Shown: positions 38,335 through 52,799 of the stretch, piece by piece
Layout: each line of letters starts with the position of its first letter
Position numbering within the stretch: the first letter of the stretch is position 1
Assembly (NCBI GenBank): GCA_037013495.1
Contig: CM072810.1
Span: forward strand, 77,112,449 to 77,176,448
Source of the DNA: Hippophae tibetana
Lineage: Eukaryota > Streptophyta > Magnoliopsida > Rosales > Elaeagnaceae
Length of the DNA: 64,000 bases
Direction of reading: 5' to 3'
Position numbers and translations under genes: made by a program
Notes under the pieces: model-generated
Told to the model about the DNA's origin: nothing
What the model saw: only the letters and a program-made list of their open reading frames with translations
Database searches by the model: none

Positions 38335-39781
38335 GAATATTAATATTGTGTTAGTCTATACAATATGTGATTTGATATATTGTAATTCTTGTGTCTATAA
38401 CCGTGTAAACAATTTTTGTAGTTAATAGTTGGAACTCATATTTATCAAATGTTTTGTTGTTTTTGAAAATGTGAGCAGTATTCCCTTCTTTTTCTCTTCT
38501 CTTATATTTTTAAAACAATAGAGATTGATTGAATAAATTAATAAATAACCTTTGGTCGGAACCAATTTCTACTTTATAGCTCTTTTGAATAAAACCGAAA
38601 GGAAGTAAAATGGAAATTTTGCAAAAAAAACGTTTAAACCTTATTTAAGTGACATAAACGATGGAATTTTGTACAAAAATGAGTTTCCAAAGAAAGGAAA
38701 ATTAATATTGTGTGAATCTATACGATCTTCAATTTGATATATTATAATAGTCGTTTCAATACACGAGTACAAGATTATCGTAGTGAATAGTTGCGACACA
38801 TATTTATTAATTTTTTTGTTGTTTTTGAAAATATGAATAGTATCCATTTTATTTTTCTTTCTCTTATATTTTTTAAAGAATATAGATTGATCGAAAACAA
38901 TAATAAATAACCCTTGGTGGGAACCAATATATTCATTACAGCTCTTTTGAATAAAATTCAAAGTAAGTAAAACGGAAATGGTGTGACAAAAACATTAAAA
39001 CTTTGCTAAGTGATGTAAATGATGCCACTTGTGTTCAAAAATGAGGTTCTATATCCAAGAATATTAATATTGTGTTAGTCTATACAATATGTGATTTGAA
39101 ATACAGTAATTCTTGTGTCTATAACCGTGTAAACAATTATCGTAGTTAATAGTTGGAACTCATATTTATCAAATGTTTTGTTGCTTTTCAAAATGTGAGC
39201 AGTATTCCCTTCTTTTTCTCTTCTCTTATATTTTTAAAAGAATAGAGATTGATTGAATAAATTAATAAATAACCCTTGGTCGGAACCAATTTCTACTTTA
39301 TAGCTCTTTTGAATAAAACCAAAAGGAAGTAAAATGGAAATTTTGCAAAAAAACGTTTAAACCTTATTTAAGTGACGTAAACGATCGAATTTTGCTACAA
39401 AAATGAGTTTCCAAAGAAAGGAAAATTAATATTGTGTGAATCTATACGATCTTCAATTTGATATATTATAATAGTCGTTTCAATACACGAGTACAAGATT
39501 ATCGTAGTGAATAGTTGCGACACGTATTTATTAATTTTTTTCTTGTTTTTGTAAATGTGAATAGTATCCATTTTATTTTTCTTTCTCTTATTGTTTTAAA
39601 GAATATAGATTGAACGAAAACAATAATAAATAACCCTTGGTGGGAACCAATATATTCATTACAGCTCCTTTGAATAAAATCCAAAGTAAGTAAAATGGAA
39701 ATGGTGTGACAAAAACATTAAAACTTTACTAAGTGATGTAAATGAGGCCACTTGTGTTCAAAAATGAGGTTCTATATCCAG
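38335..39781 (+). repeat. Last N-K pair of the HOR domain (D54-D55)
   Basis: A starts at 38335 (N) and 39059 (K). D54 and the A monomer of D55 follow the 2894-bp period. In the B monomer of D55 the regular K sequence is interrupted near 39522-39560 by CACGTATTTATTAATTT, TTTCTTG and TTTTTGTAAATGTG, which resemble M-class B units and D15. It then returns to K markers (GCTCCTTTGAATAAAATCC and GAGGCCAC). The regular order ends here. Confidence 0.75.
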
Positions 39782-42700
39782 GAATATTAATTTTGTGTTA
39801 GTCTATACAATATGTGATTTGATATATTGTAATTCTTGTGTATATAACCGAGTAAACAATTATCGTAGTTAAAAGTTGGAACTTATATTTATAAAATGTT
39901 TTGTTGTTTTTGAAAATGTGAGCAGTATTCCCTTCTTTTTCTCTTCTCTTATATTTTTTAAAGAATAGAGACTGATTGAATAAATTAATAAATCACCCTT
40001 GGTCGGAACCAATTTCTACTTTATAGCTCTTTTGAATTAAACCGAAAGGAAGTAAAATGCAAATGTTGCAACAAAACGTTTAAACCCTATTTAAGTGACA
40101 TAAACGATGGAATTTTGTACAAAAATGAGTTTCCAAAGAAAGGAAAATTAATATTGTGTGAATCTATACGATCTTCAATTTGATATATTATAATAGTCGT
40201 TTCAATACACGAGTACAAGATTATCGTAGTGAATAGTTGCGACACATATTTATTAATTTTTTTGTTGTTTTTGAAAATGTGAATAGTATCCATTTTATTT
40301 TTCTTTCTCTTATATTTTTTAAAGAATATAGATTGAACGAAAAAAATAATAAATAACCCTTGGTGGGAACCAATATATTCATTACAGCTCTTTTGAATAA
40401 AATCCAAAGTAAGTAAAACTGAAATGGTGTGACAAAAACATTAAAACTTTTCTAAGTGATGTAAATGATGCCACTTGTGGTCAAAAATGAGGTTCTATAT
40501 CCACGAATATTAATATTGTGTTAGTCTATGCAATCTGTGATTTGATATATTGTAATTCTTGTGTCGATAACCGAGTAAACAATTATCGTAGTTAATAGTT
40601 GGAACTCATATTTATTAAATATTTTGTTGTTTTTGAAAATGTGAGCAGTATTCCCTTCTTTTTCTCTTCTCTTATATTTTTAAAAGAATAGAGATTGATT
40701 GAATAAATTAATAAATAACCCTTGGTTAGAACCAATTTCTACTTTATAGATCTTTTGAATAAAACTGAAAGGAAGTAAAATGGAAATTTTGCAAAAAAAC
40801 GTTTAAACCTTATTTAAGTGACGTAAACTATCGAATTTGTGTACAAAAATGAGTTTCCAAAGAAAGGAAAATTAATATTGTGTGAATCTATACAATCTTC
40901 AATTTGATATATTATAATACTCGTTTCAATACACGAGTACAAGATTATCGTAGTGAATAGTTGGGACACATATTTATTAATGTTTTTTTTGTTTTTGAAA
41001 ATGTGAATAGTATCCATTTTATTTTTCTTTTTCTTATATTTTTTAAAGAATATAGATTGAACGAAAACAATAATAAATAACCCTTGGTGGGAACCAATAT
41101 ATTCATTACAACTCTTTTGAATAAAATCCAAAGTAAGTAAAACTGAAATGGTGTGACAAAAACATTAAAACTTTTCTAAGTGATGTAAATGATGCCACTT
41201 GTGTTCAAAAATGAGGTTATATATCCAAGAATATTAATATTGTGTGAGTCTATACAATATGTGATTTGATATATTGTAATTCTTGTGTCTATAACCGTGT
41301 AAACAATTATCGTAGTTAATAGTTGGAACTCATATTTATCAAATGTTTTGTTGTTTTTGAAAATGTGAGCAGTATTCCCTTCTTTTTCTCTTCTCTTATA
41401 TTTTTAAAAGAATAGAGATTGATTGAATAAATTAATAAATCACCCTTCGTCGGAACCAATTTCTACTATATAGCTCTTTTGAATAAAACCGAAAGGAAGT
41501 AAAATGGAAATGTTGCAACAAAACGTTTAAACGCTATTTAAGTGACGTAAACGATGGAATTTTGTACAAAAATGAGTTTCCAAAGAATGGAAAATTAATA
41601 TTGTGTGAATCTATACGATCTTCAATTTGATATATTATAATAGTCGTTTCAATACACGAGTACACGATTATCGTAGTGAATAGTTGCGACACATAATTAT
41701 TAATTTTTTTGTTGTTTTTGAAAATGTGAATAGTATCCATTTTATTTTTCTTTCTCTTATATTTTTTAAAGAATATAGATTGAACGAAAACAATAATAAA
41801 TAACCCTTGGTGGGAACCAATATATTCATTACAACTCTTTTGAATAAAATCCAAAGTAAGTAAAACTGAAATGGTGTGAAAAAAAAATTAAAACTTTTCT
41901 AAGTGATGTAAATGATGCCACTTGTGTTCAAAAATGAGGTTCTATATCCACGAATATTAATATTGTGTTAGTCTATGCAATCTATGATTTGATATATTGT
42001 AATTCTTGTGTCGATAACCGAGTAAACAATTATTGTAGGTAATAGTTGTAACTAATATTTATCAAATGTTTTGTTGTTTTTGAAAATGTGAGCAGTATTC
42101 CCTTCTTTTTGTCTTCTCTTATATTTTTTAAAGAATAGAGACTGATTGAATAAATTAATAAATCACCCTTGGTCGGAACCAATTTCTACTTTATAGCTCT
42201 TTTGAATAAAACCGAAAGGAAGTAAAATGGAAATGTTGCAACAAAACGTTTAAACCCTATTTAAGTGACATAAACGATGGAATTTTGTACAAAAATGAGT
42301 TTCCAAAGAAAGGAAAATTAATATTGTGTGAATCTATACGATCTTCAATTTGATATATTATAATATTCGTTTCAATACACGAGTACAAGATTATCGTAGT
42401 GAATAGTTGCGACACATATTTATTAATTTTTTTGTTGTTTTTGAAAATGTGAATAGTATCCATTTTATTTTTCTTTCTCTTATATTTTTTAAAGAATATA
42501 GATTGAACGAAAACAATAATAAATAACCCTTGGTGGGAACCAATATATTCATTACAGCTCTTTTGAATAAAATCCAAAGTAAGTAAAACTGAAATGGTGT
42601 GACAAAAACATTAAAACTTTGCTAAGTGATGTAAATGAAGCCACTTGTGTTCAAAAATGAGGTTCTATATCCAAGAATATTAATATTGTGTTAGTCTATA

Positions 42701-43396
42701 CAATATGTGATTTGATATATTGTAATTCTTGTGTCTATAACTGTGTAAACAATTATGTAGTTAATAGTTGGAACTCATATTTAGCAAATGTTTTGTTGTT
42801 TTTCAAAATGTGAGCAGTATTCCCTTCCTTTTCTCTTCTCTTATATTTTTAAAAGAATAGAGATTGATTGAATAAATTAATAAATAACCCTTGGTCGGAA
42901 CCAATTTCTACTTTATAGCTCTTTTGAATAAAACCAAAAGGAAGTAAAATGGAAATTTTGCAAAAAAACGTTTAAACCTTATTTAAGTGACGTAAACGAT
43001 CGAATTTGTGTACAAAAATGAGTTTCCAAAGAAAGGAAAATTAATATTGTGTGAATCTATATGATCTTCAATTTGATATATTATAATAGTTGTTTCAATA
43101 CACGATTACACGTTATCGTAGTGAATAGTTGCGACACATATTTATTAATTTTTTTGTTATTTTTGAAAATGTGAATAGTATCCATTTTATTTTTCTTTCT
43201 CTTATATTTTTTAAAGAATATAGATTGAACGAAAACAATAATAAATAACCCTTGGTGGGAACCAATATATTCATTACAGCTCTTTTGAATAAAATCCAAA
43301 GTAAGTAAAACTGAAATGGTGTGACAAAAACATTAAAACTTTGCTAAGTGATGTAAATGATGCCACTTGTGTTCAAAAATGAGGTTCTATATCCAA
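39782..43396 (+). repeat. Mixed dimers D56-D60
   Basis: A starts at 39782, 40505, 41229, 41952 and 42675. D56 has TGTATATAACC like D10 and D16, and a private ATTAATTTTGTG at its start. D57 mixes TGTCGATAACC with a 3' A half and B that recur in D67. D58 (GTGTGAGTCTATAC) recurs as D68. D59 and D60 resemble D26 and D27, about 23.9 kb upstream: D60 shares the ATTATGTAG deletion and the CACGATTACACG variant with D27. The block is therefore a patchwork of types found on both sides of the N-K-L-M domain. Confidence 0.72.
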
Positions 43397-46290
43397 GAAT
43401 ATTAATATTGTGTTAGTGTATACAATATGTGATTTGATATATTGTAATTCATGTGTCTATAACCAAGTAAACAATTATCGTAGTTAATAGGTGGAACTCA
43501 TATTTATCAAATGTTTTGTTGTTTTTGAAAATGTGAGCAGTATTCCCTTCTTTTTCTCTTCTCTTATATTTTTTAAAGAATAGAGATTGATTGAATAAAT
43601 TAATAAATAACCCTTGGTCGGAACCAATTTCTACTTTATAGCTCTTTTGAATAAAACCAAAAGGAAGTAAAATGGAAATTTTGCAAAAAAACGTTTAAAC
43701 CTTATTTAAGTGACGTAAACGATCGAATATGTGTACAAAAATGAGTTTCCAAAGAAAGGAAAATTAATATTGTGTGAATCTATACGATCTTCAATTTGAT
43801 ATATTATAATAGTCGTTTCAATACACGAGTACAAGATTATCGTAGTGAATAGTTGCCACACATATTTATTAATGTTTTTTTTGTTTTTGAAAATGTGAAT
43901 AGTATCCATTTTCTTTTTCTTTTTCTTATATTTTTTAAAGAATATAGATTGAACGAAAACAATAATAAATAACCCTTGGTGGGAACCAATATATTCATTA
44001 CAACTCTTTTGAATAAAATCCAAAGTAAGTAAAACTGAAATGGTGTGACAAAAACATTAAAACTTTGCTAAGTGATGTAAATGATGCCACTTGTGTTCAA
44101 AAATGAGGTTCTATATCCAAGAATATTAATATTGTGTTAGTCTATACAATATGTGATTTGATATATTGTAATTCTTGTGTCTATAACCGTGTAAACAATT
44201 TTTGTAGTTAATAGTTGGAACTCATATTTATCAAATGTTTTGTTATTTTTGAAAATGTGAGCAGTATTCCCTTCTTTTTCTCTTCTCTTGTATTTTTAAA
44301 ACAATAGAGATTGATTGAATAAATTAATAAATAACCTTTGGTCGGAACCAATTTCTACTTTATAGCTCTTTTGAATAAAACCGAAAGGAAGTAAAATGGA
44401 AATTTTGCAAAAAAAACGTTTAAACCTTATTTAAGTGACATAAACGATGGAATTTTGTACAAAAATGAGTTTCCAAAGAAAGGAAAATTAATATTGTGTG
44501 AATCTATACGATCTTCAATTTGATATATTATAATAGTCGTTTCAATACACGAGTACAAGATTATCGTAGTGAATAGTTGCGACACATATTTATTAATTTT
44601 TTTGTTGTTTTTGAAAATATGAATAGTATCCATTTTATTTTTCTTTCTCTTATATTTTTTAAAGAATATAGATTGATCGAAAACAATAATAAATAACCCT
44701 TGGTGGGAACCAATATATTCATTACAGCTCTTTTGAATAAAATTCAAAGTAAGTAAAACGGAAATGGTGTGACAAAAACATTAAAACTTTGCTAAGTGAT
44801 GTAAATGATGCCACTTGTGTTCAAAAATGAGGTTCTATATCCAAGAATATTAATATTGTGTTAGTCTATACAATATGTGATTTGAAATACAGTAATTCTT
44901 GTGTCTATAACCGTGTAAACAATTATCGTAGTTAATAGTTGGAACTCATATTTATCAAATGTTTTGTTGTTTTTCAAAATGTGAGCAGTATTCCCTTCTT
45001 TTTCTATTCTCTTATATTTTTAAAAGAATAGAGATTGATTGAATAAATTAATAAATAACCCTTGGTCGGAACCAATTTCTACTTTATAGCTCTTTTGAAT
45101 AAAACCAAAAGGAAGTAAAATGGAAATTTTGCAAAAAAACGTTTAAACCTTATTTAAGTGACGTAAACGATCGAATTTGTGTACAAAAATGAGTTTCCAA
45201 AGAAAGGAAAATTAATATTGTGTGAATCTATACGATCTTCAATTTGATATATTATAATAGTCGTTTCAATACACGAGTACAAGATTATCGTAGTGAATAG
45301 TTGCGACACATATTTCTTAACTTTTTTGTTGTTTTTGAAAATGTGAATAGTATCCATTTTATTTTTCTTTCTCTTATTGTTTTAAACAATATAGATTGAA
45401 CGAAAACAATAATAAATAACCCTTGGTGGGAACCAATATATTCATTACAGCTCTTTTGAATAAAATCCAAAGTAAGTAAAACGGAAATGGTGTGACAAAA
45501 ACATTAAAACTTTACTAAGTGATGTAAATGAGGCCACTTGTGTTCAAAAATGAGGTTCTATATCCACGAATATTAATATTGTGTTAGTCTATACAATCTG
45601 TGATTTGATATATTGTAATTCTTGTGTCGATAACCGAGTAAACAATTATTACAGATAATAGTTGTAACTAATATTTATCAAATGATTTGTTGTTTTTGAA
45701 AATGTGAGCAGTATTCCCTTCTTTTTCTCTTCTCTTATATTTTTTAAAGAATAGAGAGTGATTGAATAAATTAATAAATCACCCTTGGTCGGAACCAATT
45801 TCTACTATATAGCTCTTTTGAATAAAACCGAAAGGAAGTAAAATGGAAATGTTGCAACAAAACGTTTAAACCCTATTTAAGTGACGTAAACGATGGAATT
45901 TTGTACAAAAATGAGTTTCCAAAGAAAGGAAAATTAATATTGTGTGAATCTATACGATCTTCAATTTGATATATTATAATAGTCGTTTCAATACACGAGT
46001 ACAAGATTATCGTAGTGAATAGTTGCGACACATATTTATTAATTTTTTTGTTGTTTTTGAAAATGTGAATAGTATCCATTTTATTTTTCTTTCTCTTATA
46101 TTTTTTTAAGAATATAGATTGAACGAAAACAATAATAAATAACCCTTGGTGGGAACCAATATATTCATTACAGCTCTTTTGAATAAAATCCAAAGTAAGT
46201 AAAACTGAAATGGTGTGAAAAAAAAATTAAAACTTTTCTAAGTGATGTAAATGATGCCACTTGTGTTCAAAAATGAGGTTCTATATCCAA
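43397..46290 (+). repeat. Displaced P-N-K-L module (D61-D64)
   Basis: A starts at 43397 (P), 44121 (N), 44845 (K) and 45568 (L). Class markers match D38-D41 and D45-D48. Private changes include TGTTATTTTTG and CTTGTATTTTT in D62. The K dimer keeps TTTGAAATACAGTAATTC but has GATCGAATTTGTGTAC, as in D24, where the domain copies read GATCGAATTTTGCTAC. So it may derive from an older state of the module, not from the present domain copies. The L dimer ends with GTGTGAAAAAAAAATT, an ending also seen in D26 and D58. Confidence 0.75.
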
Positions 46291-47013
46291 GAATATTAAT
46301 ATTGTGTTAGTCTATACAATATGTGATTTGATATATTGTAATTCTTGTGTCTATAACCGTGTAAACAATTATGTAGTTAATAGTTGGAACTCATATTTAT
46401 CAAATGTTTTGTTGTTTTTCAAAATGTGAGCAGTATTCCCTTCCTTTTCTCTTCTCTTATATTTTTAAAAGAATAGAGATTGATTGAATAAATTAATAAA
46501 TAACCCTAGGTCGGAACCAATTTCTACTTTATAGCTCTTTTGAATAAAACCAAAAGGAAGTAAAATGGAAATTTTGCAAAAAAACGTTTAAATCTTATTT
46601 AAGTGACGTAAACGATCGAATTTGTGTACAAAAATGAGTTTCCAAAGAAAGGAAAATTAATATTGTGTGAATCTATACGATCTTCAATTTAATATATTAT
46701 AATAGTCGTTTCAATACACGAGTACAAGATTATCGTAGTGAATAGTTGCGACACATATTTATTAATTTTTTTGTTGTTTTTCAAAATGTGAATAGTATCC
46801 ATTTTATTTTTCTTTCTCTTATATTTTTTTAAGAATATAGATTGAACGAAAACAGTAATAAATAACCCTTGGTGGGAACCAATATATTCATTACAGCTCT
46901 TTTGAATAAAATCCAAAGTAAGTAAAACTGAAATGGTGTGACAAAAACATTAAAACTTTGCTAAGTGATGTAAATGATGCCACTTGTGTTCAAAAATGAG
47001 GTTCTATATCCAA
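46291..47013 (+). repeat. Dimer D65 (D27/D60-like)
   Basis: A start at 46291. It shares the 1-bp deletion ATTATGTAG with D27 and D60. Its B monomer has a private TTCAATTTAATATATT and shares the ATTTTTTTAAGAATATAG variant with the preceding B of D64, suggesting short-range exchange between these two neighbours. It separates the displaced module from the right-hand 4-dimer domain. Confidence 0.72.
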
Positions 47014-49906
47014 GAATATTAATATTGTGTTAGTGTATACAATATGTGATTTGATATATTGTAATTCTTGTGTCTATAACCGAGTAAACAATTATCGTAG
47101 TTAATAGGTGGAACTCATATTTATCAAATGTTTTGTTGTTTTTCAAAATGTGAGCAGTATTCCCTTCTTTTTCTCTTCTCTTATATTTTTTAAAGAATAG
47201 AGATTGATTGAATAAATTAATAAATAACCCTTGGTCAGAACAAATTTCTACTTTATAGCTCTTTTGAATAAAACCAAAAGGAAGTAAAATGGAAATTTTG
47301 CAAAAAAACGTTTAAACCTTATTTAAGTGACGTAAACCATCGAATTTGTGTACAAAAATGAGTTTCCAAAGAAAGGAAAATTAATATTGTGTGAATCTAT
47401 ACGATCTTCAATTTGATATATTATAATAGTCGTTTCAATACACGAGTACAAGATTATCGTAGTGAATAGTTTCGACACAAATTTATTAATGTTTTTGTTG
47501 TTTTTGAAAATGTGAATAGTATCCATTTTATTTTTCTTTCACTTATATTTTTTAAAGAATATAGATTGAACGAAAACAATAATAAATAACCCTTGGTGGG
47601 AACCAATATATTCATTACAGCTCTTTTGAATAAAATCCAAAGTAAGTACAACTGAAATGGTGTGACAAAAACATTAAAACTTTGCCATGTGATGTAAATG
47701 ATGCCACTTGTGTTCAAAAATGAGGTTCTATATCCAAGAATATTAATATTGTGTTAGTCTATACAATATGTGATTTGATATATTGTAATTCTTGTGTCTA
47801 TAACCGTGTAAACAATTATCGTAGTTAATAGTTGGAACTCATATTTATTAAATATTTTGTTGTTTTTGAAAATGTGAGCAGTATTCCCTTCTTTTTCTCT
47901 TCTCTTATATTTTTAAAAGAATAGAGATTGATTGAATAAATTAATAAATAACCCTTGGTCAGAACCAATTTCTACTTTATAGCTCTTTTGAATAAAACTG
48001 AAAGGAAGTAAAATGGAAATTTTGCAAAAAAACGTTTAAACCTTATTTAAGTGACGTAAACTATCGAATTTGTGTACAAAAATGAGTTTCCAAAGAAAGG
48101 AAAATTAATATTGTGTGAATCTATACAATCTTCAATTTGATATATTATAATACTCGTTTCAATACACGAGTACAAGATTATCGTAGTGAATAGTTGGGAC
48201 ACATATTTATTAATGTTTTTTTTGTTTTTGAAAATCTGAATAGTATCCATTTTATTTTTCTTTTTCTTATATTTTTTAAAGAATATAGATTGAACGAAAA
48301 CAATAATAAATAACCCTTGGTGGGAACCAATATATTCATTACAACTCTTTTGAATAAAATCCAAAGTAAGTAAAACTGAAATGGTGTGACAAAAACATTA
48401 AAACTTTTCTAAGTGATGTAAATGATGCCACTTGTGTTCAAAAATGAGGTTCTATATCCAAGAATATTAATATTGTGTGAGTCTATACAATATGTGATTT
48501 GATATATTGTAATTCTTGTGTCTATAACCGTGTAAACAATTATCGTAGTTAATAGTTGGAACTCATATTTATCAAATGTTTTGTTGTTTTTGAAAATGTG
48601 AGCAGTATTCCCTTCTTTTTCTCTTCTCTTATATTTTTAAAAGAATAGAGATTGATTGAATAAATTAATAAATCACCCTTCGTCGGAACCAATTTCTACT
48701 ATATAGCTCTTTTGAATAAAACCGAAAGGAAGTAAAATGGAAATGTTGCAACAAAACGTTTAAACGCTATTTAAGTGACGTAAACGATGGAATTTTGTAC
48801 AAAAATGAGTTTCCAAAGAATGGAAAATTAATATTGTGTGAATCTATACGATCTTCAATTTGATATATTATAATAGTCGTTTCAATACACGAGTACACGA
48901 TTATCGTAGTGAATAGTTGCGACACATAATTATTAATTTTTTTGTTGTTTTTGAAAATGTGAATAGTATCCATTTTATTTTTCTTTCTCTTATATTTTTT
49001 AAAGAATATAGATTGAACGAAAACAATAATAAATAACCCTTGGTGGGAACCGATATATTCATTACAGCTCTTTTGAATAAAATCCAAAGTAAGTAAAGCT
49101 GAAATGGTGTGAAAAAAAAATTAAAACTTTTCTAAGTGATGTAAATGATGCCACTTGTGTTCAAAAATGAGGTTCTATATCCACGAATATTAATATTGTG
49201 TTAGTCTATGCAATCTATGATTTGATATATTGTAATTCTTGTGTCGATAACCGAGTAAACAATTATTGCAGGTAATCGTTGTAACTAATATTTATCAAAT
49301 GTTTTGTTGTTTTTGAAAATGTGAGCAGTATTCCCTTCTTTTTGTCTTCTCTTATATTTTTTAAAGAATAGAGACTGATTGAATAAATTAATAAATCACC
49401 CTTGGTCGGAACCAATTTCTACTTTATAGCTCTTTTGAATAAAACCGAAAGTAAGTAAAATGGAAATGTTGCAACAAAACGTTTAAACCCTATTTAAGTG
49501 ACATAAACGATGGAATTTTGTACAAAAATGAGTTTCCAAAGAAAGGAAAATTAATATTGTGTGAATCTATACGATCTTCAATTTGATATATTATAATAGT
49601 CGTTTCAATACACGAGTACAAGATTATCGTAGTGAATAGTTGCGACACATATTTATTAACTTTTTTGTTGTTTTTGAAAATGTGAATAGTATCCATTTTA
49701 TTTTTCTGTCTCTTATTTTTTTAAAGAATATAGATTGAACGAAAACAATAATAAATAACCCTTGGTGGGAACCAATATATTCATTACAGCTCTTTTGACT
49801 AAAATCCAAAGTAAGTACAACGGAAATGGTGTGACAAAAACATTAAAACTTTTCTAAGTGATGTAAATGATGCCACTTGTGTTCAAAAATGAGGTTCTAT
49901 ATCCAA
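47014..49906 (+). repeat. Right-hand 4-dimer HOR, early copy 1 (D66-D69)
   Basis: A starts at 47014, 47738, 48462 and 49185. It matches D70-D73 at an offset of about 2892 bp. Shared markers are GTTTCGACACAAATTTATT in the B of D66 and D70, and GTTGGGACACATATT with AATGTTTTTTTTG in the B of D67 and D71. D68 and D72 share CACGATTATCG, and D69 and D73 share GCAATCTATGATTTG. D67-D69 also match D57-D59 at 7233 bp, so this order was copied more than once. Confidence 0.74.
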
Positions 49907-52799
49907 GAATATTAATATTGTGTTAGTCTTTACAATATGTGATTTGATATATTGTAATTCTTGTGTCTATAACCGTGTAAACAATTATCGTAGTTAATAG
50001 TTGGAACTCATATTAATCAAATGTTTTGTTGTTTTTGAAAATGTGAGCAGTATTCCCTTCTTTTTCTCTTCTCTTATATTTTTAAAAGAATAGAGATTGA
50101 TTGAATAAATTAATAAATCACCCTTGGTCGGAACCAATTTCTACTATATAGCTCTTTTGAATAAAACCGAAAGGAAGTAAAATGGAAATGTTGCAACAAA
50201 ACGTTTAAACCCTATTTAAGTGACATAAACGATGGAATTTTGTACAAAAATGAGTTTCCAAAGAATGGAAAATTAATATTGTGTGAATCTATACGATCTT
50301 CAATTTGATATATTATAATAGTCGTTTCAATACACGAGTACAAGATTATCGTAGTGAATAGTTTCGACACAAATTTATTAATTTTTTTGTTGTTTTTGAA
50401 AATGTGAATAGTATCCATTTTATTTTTCTTACACTTATATTTTTTAAAGAATATAGATTGAACGAAAACAATAATAAATAACCCTTGGTGGGAACCAATA
50501 TATTCATTACAGCTCTTTTGAATAAAATCCAAAGTAAGTACAACTGAAATGGTGTGACAAAAACATTAAAACTTTGCCAAGTGATGTAAATGATGCCACT
50601 TGTGTTCAAAAATGAAGTTCTATATCCAAGAATATTAATATTGTGTTAGTCTATACAATATGTGATTTGATATATTGTAATTCTTGGTTCTATAACCGTG
50701 TAAACAATTATCGTAGTTAATAGTTGGAACTCATATTAATTAAATATTTTGTTGTTTTTGAAAATGTGAGCAGTATTCCCTTCTTTTTCTCTTCTCTTAT
50801 ATTTTTAAAAGAATAGAGATTGATTGAATAAATTAATAAATAACCCTTGGTCGGAACCAATTTCTACTTTATAGCTCTTTTGAATAAAACTGAAAGGAAG
50901 TAAAATGGAAATTTTGCAAAAAAACGTTTAAACCTTATTTAAGTGACGTAAACTATCGAATTTGTGTACAAAAATGAGTTTCCAAAGAAAGGAAAATTAA
51001 TATTGTGTGAATCTATACAATCTTCAATTTGATATATTATAATAGTCGTTTCAATACACGAGTACAAGATTATCGTAGTGAATAGTTGGGACACATATTT
51101 ATTAATGTTTTTTTTGTTTTTGAAAATGTGAATAGTATCCATTTTATTTTTCTTTTTCTTATATTTTTTAAAGAATATAGATTGAACGAAAACAATAATA
51201 AATAACCCTTGGTGGGAACCAATATATTCATTACAACTCTTTTGAATAAAATCCAAAGTAAGTAAAACTGAAATGGTGTGACAAAAACATTAAAACTTTT
51301 CTAAGTGATGTAAATGATGCCACTTGTGTTCAAAAATGAGGTTCTATATCCAAGAATATTAATATTGTGTTAGTCTATACAATATGTGATTTGATATATT
51401 GTAATTCTTGTGTCTATAACCGTGTAAACAATTATCGTAGTTAATAGTTGGAACTCATATTTATCAAATGTTTTGTTGTTTTTGAAAATGTGAGCAGTAT
51501 TCCCTTCTTTTTCTCTTCTCTTATATTTTTAAAAGAATAGAGATTGATTGAATAAATTAATAAATCACCCTTCGTCGGAACCAATTTCTACTATATAGCT
51601 CTTTTGAATAAAACCGAAAGGAAGTAAAATGGAAATGTTGCAACAAAACGTTTAAACCCTATTTAAGTGACGTAAACGATGGAATTTTGTACAAAAATGA
51701 GTTTCCAAAGAATGGAAAATTAATATTGTGTGAATCTATACGATCTTCAATTTGATATATTATAATAGTCGTTTCAATACACGAGTACACGATTATCGTA
51801 ATGAATAGTTGCGACACAAAATTATTAATTTTTTTGTTGTTTTTGAAAATGTGAATAGTATCAATTTTATTTTTCTTTCTCTTATATTTTTTAAAGAATA
51901 TAGATTGAACGAAAACAATAATAAATAACCCTTGGTGGGAACCAATATATTCATTACAGCTCTTTTGAATAAAAACCAAAGTAAGTAAAACTGAAATGGT
52001 GTAAAAAAAAAATTAAAACTTTTCTAAGTGATGTAAATGATGCCACTTGTGTTCAAAAATGAGGTTCTATATCCACGAATATTTATATTGTGTTAGTCTA
52101 TGCAATCTATGATTTGATATATTGTAATTCTTGTGTCGATAACCGAGTAAACAATTATTGCAGGTAATAGTTGTAACTAATATTTATCAAATGTTTTGTT
52201 GTTTTTGAAAATGTGAGCAGTATTCCCTTCTTTTTGTCTTCTCTTATATTTTTTAAAGAATAGAGACTGATTGAATAAATTAATAAATCACCCTTGGTCG
52301 GAACCAATTTCTACTTTATAGCTCTTTTGAATAAAACCGAAAGGAAGTAAAATGTAAATGTTGCAACAAAACGTTTAAACCCTATTTAAGTGACATAAAC
52401 GATGGAATTTTGTACAAAAATGAGTTTCCAAAGAAAGGAAAATTAATATTGTGTGAATCTATACGATCTTCAATTTCATATATTATAATAGTCGTTTCAA
52501 TACACGAGTACAATATTATCGTAGTGAATAGTTGCGACACATATTTATTAACTTTTTTGTTGTTTTTGAAAATGTGAATAGTATCCATTTTATTTTTCTT
52601 TCTCTTATATTTTTTAAAGAATATAGATTGAACGAAAACAATAATAAATAACCCTTGGTGGGAACCAATATATTCATTACTGCTCTTTTGAATAAAATCC
52701 AAAGTAAGTACAACTGAAATGGTGTGACAAAAACATTAAAACTTTGCTAAGTGATGTAAATGATGCCACTTGTGTTCAAAAATGAGGTTCTATATCCAA
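49907..52799 (+). repeat. Right-hand 4-dimer HOR, early copy 2 (D70-D73)
   Basis: A starts at 49907, 50630, 51354 and 52077. D72 already has TATCAATTTTATT and AATAAAAACCAAAG in its B monomer, and D73 has AAATGTAAATGTTGC and TTTCATATATTATAAT; these are markers of the Z and W classes that follow. The first two dimers are not yet of the X and Y type, with Y-like sequence absent. The HOR was therefore remodelled between this copy and the next, while keeping four dimers per unit. Confidence 0.74.

Noticed and set aside
47454..50609. Longer frames of 87 codons at 47454-47717 and 50346-50609
   Set aside because: They are the same position of the 4-dimer HOR, extended by the private TTTCGACACAAATTT variant that removes a stop. 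This is a chance extension copied with the repeat.
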